Shown in pieces: positions 8,193 through 16,407 of a stretch of 38,563 nucleotides of DNA; position 1 is the stretch's first letter; every line of letters starts with the position of its first letter. The stretch covers positions 1 to 38,563 of the forward strand of contig JAITBE010000159.1 of the NCBI GenBank assembly GCA_031283755.1, read 5' to 3'. The position numbers were made by a program, and so were the translations under genes. Source of the DNA: Spirochaetaceae bacterium. Lineage in GTDB: Bacteria > Spirochaetota > Spirochaetia > Treponematales > Breznakiellaceae. Under the pieces are notes generated by a model, which was not told the DNA's origin, ran no database searches, and worked only from the letters and a program-made list of their open reading frames with translations.

Positions 8193-9119
8193 CTACCTGA
8201 TAACCCCGACTTTAAGGAACCCCGCGTTTAACCCTCCGCAGCGAATCCCCTGGGCCGCTGCATCCTCCAGGGAGGCGCCGTCCCCCAAGGCGGCGGCAAG
8301 TCCGGCGGTAAAAGCATCCCCGGAACCAACGGAATTGACCGGCTTTACCGGCTCAAAGGCGCTTTCAGAAAAACGATCCCCTTCGGCAAGCCAAACGGCT
8401 TTGGCCCCCCGGGTAAGGACAATCCGGCATTGGTATTTTTCGCAAAGCTCCCGGCAAATTTCCCGAATCCCTGCTTTAACCCGTTTTTCATCGTCCATAA
8501 TTTCGTTGTTGCGGATCAGATCCGGCGCGAAGGTTTGGGCGAATTCAAACAGGTTCGGCTTAATCAGGTCCGGACGGTATTCCAGGCTGCGGAGCAGATC
8601 CGTCCCCCGGAGGTCCAACAGCACCCCCTTGCCTATTTCTTTGGCGCGGCGGACCATAAGCGGGACCAGGGCGTCGGAAAACCCCCGGGCTTTGGCCCCG
8701 GAGATGATGATAAGCCCCTGTTCCGGGAGGAGTTCCATATACCGGTCCAGTATCCGCTGCTCTGTCCCGGAATCCACCGGATCCGACTCTTCCACCAATT
8801 CGGTGATGCTTTCATCTCCCTTATTTATCAGGGTATAACAGAACCGAATGGGGCTTCCGCTTTCCACCCACTGAACCGTTACCCCGTCTTGTTGACACAT
8901 TTCCAAATACAAAGACCGGGTCGGCCCCCCAAGCTGGGTGAGATGGACGGCGGACTTTCCCAGTTGGGTTAAAACTCTACAGGTATTTGCCCCTTTCCCG
9001 CCGATGTCCAGACGGTGGTTTCCGGTCCTGTTCACCGTATTCCCCACTATCGTAGAAAAACAGAGGGTTTTCTGGAAAGTCGGGTTCATACATACCGAAA
9101 GATAGGATACTGGTTTCAT
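8193..9119 (-). CDS. PfkB-family carbohydrate kinase (1-phosphofructokinase/hexose kinase-like)
   Basis: MNPTFQKTLCF..., DIGGKGANTCRVLTQLGKSAVHLTQLGG, and C-terminal NSVGSGDAFTAGLAAAL signature. Confidence 0.87.
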   Translation of the reverse strand: MKPVSYLSVCMNPTFQKTLCFSTIVGNTVNRTGNHRLDIGGKGANTCRVLTQLGKSAVHLTQLGGPTRSLYLEMCQQDGVTVQWVESGSPIRFCYTLINKGDESITELVEESDPVDSGTEQRILDRYMELLPEQGLIIISGAKARGFSDALVPLMVRRAKEIGKGVLLDLRGTDLLRSLEYRPDLIKPNLFEFAQTFAPDLIRNNEIMDDEKRVKAGIREICRELCEKYQCRIVLTRGAKAVWLAEGDRFSESAFEPVKPVNSVGSGDAFTAGLAAALGDGASLEDAAAQGIRCGGLNAGFLKVGVIR

Positions 9120-9367
9120 AGGATTCCTTTAAAAAGATTTTTTGGCCCGCAAAGTCCCGGGATTTATCTTGAATCAAAAGAGTATCTTGAAGTACTGTAT
9201 ACAAACAACCGATTCGGTACAATAGACTTTAAAAAGCCTCAGGAGTCCGGGGGTGCTGCAAAATTTGCCCTGTTTGATAACCCCGTTGGGTGTCTCGCCG
9301 GTCTTGCGATTTTTCAGACTCAGGCCCTGCAAGACCTGGAATCGGCGCTATTGATGGGGGAATTATC

Positions 9368-9850
9368 ATGACGGAACCGTATAAAAGGCCCAGTTGGGAT
9401 GAATATTTTATGGAGGTTTGCGACGCTATCGCTAAACGGGCTACCTGTGACCGGGGACGATCGGGCTGTGTGATCGCCAAGGATAATCAGATCCTGGTGA
9501 CCGGTTATGTGGGGGCCCCCGCGGGGCTGCCCCACTGCGACGAAGTGGGACACCAGTTCAAAAAGATGGTCCACGAGGACGGAAGTGTTACCACCCACTG
9601 TGTCAGGACGGTTCACGCGGAGCAAAACGCCATCTGCCAGGCCGCTAAACGGGGTATCGCGATTGCCGGGGCTACCCTGTATTGCCGGATGACCCCCTGC
9701 AGAACCTGCGCCATGTTGATTATTAACTGCGGCATCCTTCGGGTGGTATGCCAGCGGCGTTACCATGACGCGGAGGACTCCGAGGCCATGTTTAAAAAAG
9801 CCGGAATACAGTTGGAGTATGTTTTTGATGAAATTCAGCGGTACGAATGA
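9368..9850 (+). CDS. dCMP deaminase (ComEB-like cytidine/deoxycytidylate deaminase)
   Basis: Zinc motifs HAEQNAICQAAKRG and PCRTCAMLIINCG; start trimmed to ATG 9368 (MTEPYKRPSWDEYFMEVCDAIAKRATCDRGRSGCVI). Confidence 0.93.
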   Translation: MTEPYKRPSWDEYFMEVCDAIAKRATCDRGRSGCVIAKDNQILVTGYVGAPAGLPHCDEVGHQFKKMVHEDGSVTTHCVRTVHAEQNAICQAAKRGIAIAGATLYCRMTPCRTCAMLIINCGILRVVCQRRYHDAEDSEAMFKKAGIQLEYVFDEIQRYE

Positions 9851-9876
9851 AAAAGCGCTCCTAATGGGCGCCTTTC

Positions 9877-9966
9877 AATGACGGAAATGACTGAAAATGC
9901 CGGTTGAGGCGATTTCAAAATCGGTTATTTTGAAATCGCCTCGGTTTTTAGCCATTTCCGGTCATT
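9877..9966. terminator. Long hairpin after the dCMP deaminase gene (16-bp perfect inner stem plus imperfect outer arms)
   Basis: Inner GAGGCGATTTCAAAAT-cggtt-ATTTTGAAATCGCCTC (9906-9942); outer arms AATGACGGAAATGACTGAAAATGCC / GGTTTTTAGCCATTTCCGGTCATT; T tract at the 3' side. Confidence 0.6.
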
Positions 9967-10054
9967 TTTTTCCTGGTGGATAAAAAAAATAACATCATAA
10001 GGTAGTTTCAGGTGAGTGGAGGCCTGCTAGGGTTGCCGGGGTGAAACTTTTATA

Positions 10055-11005
10055 TCATTCCATGGCAATACGGTAACGCAGGTAAGTTTCTTCCAGGGTC
10101 CTTTTGGGACCCGGGGCGGAGATCCGTTTGCGAAAGGCCGCCGCGTCCCTTCGATCCACATAAAAATCATAGATAGCCCGGGGATCGGCGTTGGTTACCT
10201 CGGTATAGGCGGGTTTGCTCCCCAAAAAGGTAGGGATCTCGTCATAGTTAATCGCGCTTACCCCAAAACGTCTAAGCCGGGAACGGACTTCGGTGATTTC
10301 TTCATAGGAGAGGCCAAAAAGAAATTCCTCCAGGGCCCACCGGGTTTCGTCATTGTCCGTATGAGACACCAGAAAGTCCCGCCAATCCTTCTCCAGTTCC
10401 AGGGATATCCGGATCAACTCGCTGGCCCCATCCATGGTGCCAAAACTGGGGGGAGCCGCATCCCGGGCTGCCCAGAGGGCTTCCAGGGCGGGTAAATGCT
10501 GTACCGATCGGGGGTCGGTTCCGCTGTCCCATAGGGAAATGAGATCATCGGCCAGGCGGAATTTAATATCTCCGGAAAAACCGGGGTCGGATAAAAACGA
10601 TAAATAGACCTCCTCGGTCATAATAGTACAAATAATGGAAAATATAATGCTTCGTATCGGGGTATAAAATCGATCCGTATCCTGTACCAAAATGGAAAGC
10701 AGGGAAAACGCGTGGGCCTTGGCAATCAAATAACTCCTGGTTGCCACGATTTTTGTCGGAATATGGAGCAGCCGGGCCGAAGGCATAAAATCGCAGAGGG
10801 CCTCTATCAGCTTTTCTTCGTCCCGAAATACTCCCCGCAGAGTATGGGCATCCCGTACCGAAGGAAAGGAGGAAACCGCTTCGCCCAAGGCCCTGAGGCA
10901 GACAAAACGCTGGCGGACCAACGCCGCATCTTCGGGAAATTGTGAAGCCAGATATGCATCTATCTCCCTGACCAGAAGTTCTTCAGTTTCTTTTAGTGCA
11001 ACCAT
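10055..11005 (-). CDS. Hypothetical protein, predicted mostly alpha-helical
   Basis: 316-aa ORF with good codon character; start MVALKETEELLVREIDAYLASQFPEDAALV; no family recognised. Confidence 0.75.
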   Translation of the reverse strand: MVALKETEELLVREIDAYLASQFPEDAALVRQRFVCLRALGEAVSSFPSVRDAHTLRGVFRDEEKLIEALCDFMPSARLLHIPTKIVATRSYLIAKAHAFSLLSILVQDTDRFYTPIRSIIFSIICTIMTEEVYLSFLSDPGFSGDIKFRLADDLISLWDSGTDPRSVQHLPALEALWAARDAAPPSFGTMDGASELIRISLELEKDWRDFLVSHTDNDETRWALEEFLFGLSYEEITEVRSRLRRFGVSAINYDEIPTFLGSKPAYTEVTNADPRAIYDFYVDRRDAAAFRKRISAPGPKRTLEETYLRYRIAME

Positions 11006-11113
11006 GAGGAGGTGTTTTCCTTTACGTTTGATATAAAAAAGCTATATAAATAACCCTTCCCGTCAATATTGATAGATCAAGCAAAGGACGGTAATTTTCG
11101 TTTCCGTTACCTA

Positions 11114-11142
11114 TTGACCATGGTCTATGTGCCTAATATACT
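11114..11142 (+). promoter_or_regulatory. Sigma-70 promoter for tmRNA (TTGACC-N17-TATACT)
   Basis: Hexamers with 17-bp spacing about 70 nt upstream of the mature tmRNA 5' end. Confidence 0.7.
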
Positions 11143-11212
11143 ATTATTTTAGGCTTTTGTAAAAGAGATAAGGAACCGGAAAGACCGGCATATCGCTGAT
11201 TTTTCTGGATCC

Positions 11213-11559
11213 GGGGGTGCACCGGTTTCGACTGGTACGGTTCGGGGTGCAGGTTGCAGGTGGAGTGCCGAGCTCCTAACATTCGGCAACAATTTAACTG
11301 CCGACTACGACAGTTACGCTCTCGCTGCATAAACAGCGGAACGCGGGAACCGGCTCCGCCGCCTTGAGGGGCCGAATTTCCGTCGCAATCAAGGCTGGTC
11401 AAGCTCCGCTTCCGGACGGGGTGCGACGAGATATTTTCGGAATACGGACGGGCCGCGGGCCGCAAAGCTAAGCTTGTCCCGACAAAATAAAATGCGGCTA
11501 AACCTGTAGAGACCGGTATTTCGCGTATTAGGACGCGGGTTCGACTCCCGCCACCTCCA
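11213..11559 (+). ncRNA. ssrA: Transfer-messenger RNA (tmRNA)
   Basis: 5' GGGGGTGCACCGGTTTCGACTGGTACGG and 3' GGTTCGACTCCCGCCACCTCCA tRNA-like halves pair (GGGGGUG/CACCUCC); internal tag ORF GNNLTADYDSYALAA-stop at 11285-11332; CCA not encoded. Confidence 0.97.
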
Positions 11560-11853
11560 AAATATACCTCCTGATCGGAGCCGTGGGGCTGGGAAGGGGG
11601 TTTCCCGCAGACAAATCCCGCGGTAAATCGGAATCGTCCCCTTTTTTAGGGCTGCGCCGGCATAAATTTTTCCCCTTCAACTTAATTTTTGGTCAAAAAA
11701 TGAGAGAAACCGTTTTTTTTGTACAAAACTAAAAAAAATAGTAGTATATTATGATTACTTAACAAATTCAGGGAAAAAATGCTTGTGAATTATCCAAAAA
11801 CAGACTATAAATCTCATATAGTAGGAAATTAAAAATGCCGATAATGAACCAAT

Positions 11854-12699
11854 ATGCGGGTCAGAAACAGCTTTTTTTATCTCCTTTTATTTTCGGCGGT
11901 ATTTATATTCGCCGAAGAAACAGTACATGTGATACAAAGGGGGGATACTATTTATTCTATAGCCCGGTCTTATGGGGTTAGAGTTGAAGATGTTTTATCC
12001 CTGAATGGTATGACCGATGCGGATGTCCTGAGGATTCAAGTGGGACAACGTATTAAAATACCCGAAAGTTTTCAAACTTCCGCTCCGGCTGCTTTTAAGG
12101 AACACCGGGTAGCTAAGGGGGAAACCTTTTACGGGATAGCCCGGGCCTACGGCATTACCCTGCAGACCCTTCGGAATGCCAATAAAATCGCGGAAAATTA
12201 TGTATTAAAGGCCGGGGATGTATTGCGTATTCCCCTTCCCGCCGCCGCTATTCCGGAGGTTTCTGCGGCGGCTACCCAGGGAGGGCATTCAAATCCGGCG
12301 GCCGGGGTTGTTACCCGTTCGATGGAAACCAGGCAGGTGGATACTTCCATCCTCTGGCCGGTGCGGGCTCAAGAAGTCTCCTATATGACGGGGAAACTCA
12401 ATGGGGTAGTGGTTTTAGGGGAGAAATCAGAATCCATACGGAATCTTGTCCCGGGGACGGTAGTATCCGCGGGACCTTACCGTGGTTTTGGAAAGGTTGC
12501 GATAATACAGGTTACAGGAGGTTATTTGTACGTATATGGCGGTTGTGAAAGTCTCTCGGTAAAGATAGGCGACAGGGTCGCTTCGGGAACGGAACTGGGA
12601 AAGTTAGGCATTGATGCGGTATCCGAAAAACCACAGTTGTTTTTTCTGGTATACCGGAATAATAATCCTATAGATCCGGCCCATGCCCCCCGGGCGTAA
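11854..12699 (+). CDS. LysM-domain cell-envelope protein with degenerate LytM/M23 domain (NlpD/EnvC-like)
   Basis: Two LysM repeats (VIQRGDTIYSIARSYGVRVEDVLSLNGMTDADVLRIQVGQRIKIP; HRVAKGETFYGIARAYGITLQTLRNANKI...LKAGDVLRIPLP); C-terminal M23 fold without the zinc-binding His/Asp residues. Confidence 0.88.
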   Translation: MRVRNSFFYLLLFSAVFIFAEETVHVIQRGDTIYSIARSYGVRVEDVLSLNGMTDADVLRIQVGQRIKIPESFQTSAPAAFKEHRVAKGETFYGIARAYGITLQTLRNANKIAENYVLKAGDVLRIPLPAAAIPEVSAAATQGGHSNPAAGVVTRSMETRQVDTSILWPVRAQEVSYMTGKLNGVVVLGEKSESIRNLVPGTVVSAGPYRGFGKVAIIQVTGGYLYVYGGCESLSVKIGDRVASGTELGKLGIDAVSEKPQLFFLVYRNNNPIDPAHAPRA

Positions 12700-12760
12700 G
12701 GTTACTGAATAGTTTCACAAATAGTTAAAAATATAGCTAAAGCCTGAGAAAGGTGGTAAT

Positions 12761-13831
12761 ATGGCAAGAACGGTATCTACTTTGGGGAAAAGTAAACAGA
12801 CAGGAAGAAAAGGGGTTTTACATCCTATGAGTGATGTTGGCATGGAAAGAAGCCGTGCAAAAAAAAGAACATCAGAACTCTCATCAATGAAAAATACAAA
12901 AAAATCGAAAGCTTCCAAAGAAACAGATCCTTTGGCTCTTTATTTTAAACAGATTTCAAAATACCCGCTATTGACAGTTCAAGAAGAACAGTTAATCGGT
13001 GAACGGATCGTGGTATTGCGGCAGCAGATCCAGAAACTTGCCAAGGAATATGAGGAAAGGGAAGCGGACGGGGGGTATCAAAAAGAACGGTCCGGCCTGG
13101 AAAATGCGCTGCTTTTATATAAAAACCGGATGATCAACTCTAATTTACGTTTGGTCGTTTCTATCGCCAAAAATTACCAGCACCGGGGTTTGTCCCTGCT
13201 TGATCTTATTGATGAAGGTAATATCGGGCTCATAGAAGCGGTAGAGCGGTTTGATTACACCAGGGGCTGCCGTTTTTCAACCTATGGCACCTGGTGGATC
13301 CGGCAGGCTATCATTAAGAGTATCGCCGATAAAGGACGGGTGATCCGTATCCCTATCCATATGCTGAACACCATAAAAAAATGTTATTTTGTGGCTAAGC
13401 AATTGACCCAGGATTTAGGCAGAGACCCAAGTGAAGAAGAATTGTCCGAATATTTGGGGGTATCCATTTCCAAGGTGAAGGAGATCGTAAAACTCTCCCA
13501 GGAAACCACCAGCCTTGATACTATTGTGGATGACGGTAATCTGACCCGTCTTGCGGATCTCATCAAAGATGATACCATGGAAGAACCCTTTGAAATGGTT
13601 TTTTCCATGACCCTTCAGGAAACCATGGAGGATATTCTGTCCCACCTTTCGGAACGGGAGATGAAGATTATCCAGCTCAGATTTGGACTGACCGGAGAAG
13701 GGCCCCTTACCCTGGAAGAAACGGGAAAACTTTTGGGTATAACCCGGGAACGGGTCCGGCAGATTCAGGAAAAGGCGACCTTTAAACTCCGTAACTTGAA
13801 GCAGCTCTACGAATTACGGGAGAACCCGTAA
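12761..13831 (+). CDS. RNA polymerase sigma factor, sigma-70 family (RpoD/RpoS type)
   Basis: Region 2 ([57 protein letters not shown]) and region 4 ([29 protein letters not shown]). Confidence 0.95.
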   Translation: MARTVSTLGKSKQTGRKGVLHPMSDVGMERSRAKKRTSELSSMKNTKKSKASKETDPLALYFKQISKYPLLTVQEEQLIGERIVVLRQQIQKLAKEYEEREADGGYQKERSGLENALLLYKNRMINSNLRLVVSIAKNYQHRGLSLLDLIDEGNIGLIEAVERFDYTRGCRFSTYGTWWIRQAIIKSIADKGRVIRIPIHMLNTIKKCYFVAKQLTQDLGRDPSEEELSEYLGVSISKVKEIVKLSQETTSLDTIVDDGNLTRLADLIKDDTMEEPFEMVFSMTLQETMEDILSHLSEREMKIIQLRFGLTGEGPLTLEETGKLLGITRERVRQIQEKATFKLRNLKQLYELRENP

Positions 13832-13949
13832 GGAGGGGCTGCCCGAAGAGGTGCGAAAACCTTACGGACAGCTTCCTTCGGGCGGCATTTGCGCGCTGTT
13901 TTAACGGAACGGGTAAACGCGCAGGACCGCAGATCCTCGGCCGGCCGGG

Positions 13950-13980
13950 AAGCAGCCGCTTTCCCGGCCGGTCCCAACCC
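13950..13980 (+). terminator. Strong GC hairpin downstream of the sigma-factor gene
   Basis: CCGGCCGGGAA...TTCCCGGCCGG inverted repeat (about 11 bp); coordinates approximate. Confidence 0.45.
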
Positions 13981-14041
13981 TGGCCGCATATTTTTCAAAG
14001 CGTCATGTTTTGAAAAAGCCGCAAAGAAAAAATAAAAAAGC

Positions 14042-14071
14042 TTGACAATTTTGAATTCCTCAATTTATAAT
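14042..14071 (+). promoter_or_regulatory. Sigma-70 promoter TTGACA-N18-TATAAT
   Basis: Two perfect consensus hexamers with 18-bp spacing. Confidence 0.75.
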
Positions 14072-14127
14072 AAGGAAGATATTATGAGGTATTATAAGGA
14101 GCATTTGTAAACCCCAGGTGTTCCGCT

Positions 14128-14343
14128 GTGAAATTGGAAGTACCTATGGATGATTGTTTTTATAATTATGACAATGTTGGTTCTGCACAACCACCGATGC
14201 TGTGGGAGCTGTGTCATGGTTATCCCTATATTAATCCCTGCGATACCCATTCCCAGGAGTATTACTGCTTGATGCGCTATGTTCATTGGGCATTCAGGGA
14301 GAAACCCCGTTTTACCCAGGTCAGTATTAAATTCCGCTGTTGA
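14128..14343 (+). CDS. Possible small Cys-rich hypothetical protein (GTG start, or ATG at 14146)
   Basis: 71-aa ORF downstream of a strong promoter; MKLEVPMDDCFYNYDNVGSAQPPMLWELCHGYPYINPCDTHSQEYYCLMRYVHWAFREKPRFTQVSIKFRC; no strong Shine-Dalgarno. Confidence 0.45.
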   Translation: MKLEVPMDDCFYNYDNVGSAQPPMLWELCHGYPYINPCDTHSQEYYCLMRYVHWAFREKPRFTQVSIKFRC

Positions 14344-14466
14344 AAATCCCGCTGTTTTTTTAAATTCTGATTATTACTCTATTTAGTGCCGCGTTATTTG
14401 CCGGGTGAGGTTGCCGTAAGAAATTTTTTTCGGCATAAAACCAGAGGACCCTGGGGAGGGAATAAT

Positions 14467-15408
14467 ATGATCCAAAATGATTCGGGCTTGCTTTCCCAAA
14501 AAAGCAGGGGATGGGGCCGTTATTTCTGGATGAACCGGTATCTCTACTTTTTGCTGTTACCGTGCCTGGTTTATTTTATTATTTTTCATTATGTTCCCAT
14601 GTACGGCCTTATATTGGCTTTTAAGGATTTTAAATTCTCCAAAGGCATTGTGGGCAGCCCCTGGGTGGGACTCGAAAATTTCAGATATCTTTTCAGCCTT
14701 GATACATTTTACCGGGTAATGGGGAATTCCCTCTTTTTAAGCATTTTACGGCTCTTTATCTTTTTCCCTATTCCTATAATCCTCACCCTGCTGATGAACG
14801 AGATCCCCCTGTTGACCTTCAAGCGGATCGCTCAAACGCTGTTGTATCTGCCCTATTTTATCTCCTGGGTAGTTATAGGCGGTATTTTGGTTAATCTCCT
14901 GTCTCCGTCCTGGGGGATTGTGAACAATTTTATTAAGGCCCTGGGAGGGGAACCGGTGTTTTTTCTGGGCAGCGCGCAATACTTCCGGGGGATCGCCGTG
15001 ATATCCCATATTTGGAAAAACGCCGGCTGGGACACCATCATCTACCTCGCGGCGGTAACTTCCATTGATCCGGAATTGTACCAGGCCGCGACCATTGACG
15101 GCGCTTCCCGGCTGCAGCGTATCTGGTACATCACCCTTCCTGGCATACAGGGGACCATAATTATCCTGCTGCTCCTCAGTATCGGCAACCTGATGAATAA
15201 CGGGTTTGAGCAGATCTTTATCCTGCAGAACGGCAGTAATCTGGCGGTATCCGAGGTCTTTGAAACCTATACCTACCGCCTGGGTATTATCAACGGGCGG
15301 TTTTCTTTTGCCACCACGGTAGGGCTTTTTGGTTCGGTGGTCGGATTTGTACTTCTCATGTCGGCTAACGCCGCGGCAAAACTGTTCGGCAAGGAAGGGA
15401 TATTTTGA
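14467..15408 (+). CDS. ABC transporter permease (LplB/YteP type)
   Basis: Multi-TM; FLLLPCLVYFIIFHYVPMYGLILAFKDFKFSKGIVGSPWVGLENF, YQAATIDGASRLQRIWYITLPGI; start trimmed to ATG 14467 after GGGAGGGAATAAT. Confidence 0.92.
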   Translation: MIQNDSGLLSQKSRGWGRYFWMNRYLYFLLLPCLVYFIIFHYVPMYGLILAFKDFKFSKGIVGSPWVGLENFRYLFSLDTFYRVMGNSLFLSILRLFIFFPIPIILTLLMNEIPLLTFKRIAQTLLYLPYFISWVVIGGILVNLLSPSWGIVNNFIKALGGEPVFFLGSAQYFRGIAVISHIWKNAGWDTIIYLAAVTSIDPELYQAATIDGASRLQRIWYITLPGIQGTIIILLLLSIGNLMNNGFEQIFILQNGSNLAVSEVFETYTYRLGIINGRFSFATTVGLFGSVVGFVLLMSANAAAKLFGKEGIF

Positions 15409-16310
15409 AGTTGCGAAGAAATTCCGTCAGCCTTAACCGGGGAGCTGAGGATTATTTTTTGGAAGGTTTCGCGATCCTGGTAATCACCCTGTTTGCCCTG
15501 GCTTGTTTTATCCCCTTTGTGTATGTATTTTTTACATCCTTTATGTCCTATGAAGAATACCTTTCGGACCCCTTTAGAATAATTCCCTCTCATCCGGACC
15601 TTCATGCGTATAAGGAGATATGGGGCTATGACCTTATCCATTCCGGTTATCTGGTAACCTTAACGATTACCGTGGCGGGAACCATCCTGAGCGTGTTTTT
15701 GCTGGTTGTTTCCGCATATCCCCTTTCCAAGCCGAATCTGAAGGGCCGCCGTTTGTTCATGGGACTGATCCTCTTTACCATGTTTTTTAACGGCGGCATG
15801 ATCCCCAATTACCTTTTGGTCCGTAATTTGGGGATCTATAACAGTATCTGGGCGCTGATCTTGCCCGGGTGTATAGGCGGTTTTAATTTGATCCTGATGA
15901 AGAATTTTTTTATAACCGTGATTCCCCCTTCTTTGGAGGAGGCCGCCAAGGTTGACGGGGCGAATGAGATACGGATCCTTTTTTCAATTCTGGTTCCCCT
16001 GCTCAAACCCGCCATCGCCACCATGACTATTTTTTCCGCGGTCAATTATTGGAACAATTATTTTTCCGCCATGATGTACATCGCGGACAGAAAGCTGTGG
16101 CCCCTGATTTTGGTACTGCGGGAACTGGTGGTAGAAAATACCGATACCGTATCGCCGGTATCGGCGATGCTCACCGCCTTGGCCCGCAGTCATCCCTTTA
16201 CCCTCAAAATGGCGGCGATCATCATTGTGATTCTGCCTATATTGCTTATTTACCCCTTTATGCAGCGGTACTTTGTACGGGGTGTCGTCCTGGGTTCTGT
16301 AAAGGAATAA
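15405..16310 (+). CDS. Carbohydrate ABC transporter permease (LplC/YtcP type)
   Basis: Multi-TM; NGGMIPNYLLVRNLGIYNSIWALILPGCIGGFNLILMKNFF, LEEAAKVDGANEIRILFSILVPLLKPAIATM; TTG start overlaps the upstream stop. Confidence 0.92.
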   Translation: MKLRRNSVSLNRGAEDYFLEGFAILVITLFALACFIPFVYVFFTSFMSYEEYLSDPFRIIPSHPDLHAYKEIWGYDLIHSGYLVTLTITVAGTILSVFLLVVSAYPLSKPNLKGRRLFMGLILFTMFFNGGMIPNYLLVRNLGIYNSIWALILPGCIGGFNLILMKNFFITVIPPSLEEAAKVDGANEIRILFSILVPLLKPAIATMTIFSAVNYWNNYFSAMMYIADRKLWPLILVLRELVVENTDTVSPVSAMLTALARSHPFTLKMAAIIIVILPILLIYPFMQRYFVRGVVLGSVKE

Positions 16311-16407
16311 CGATAGAGGAATATCATCCCCGAAAGGGGCGGTTATTCCGGTGATACGGTGTATTACCATGCCTGGCATGGTAAAAAATAATAACGGAGG
16401 AACAAAA

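Noticed and set aside
11285-11332. Small protein-coding gene
   Set aside because: This is the tmRNA tag-peptide reading frame.
11133-11465. 110-aa minus-strand ORF over the tmRNA
   Set aside because: Antisense to a structured RNA gene; no coding support.
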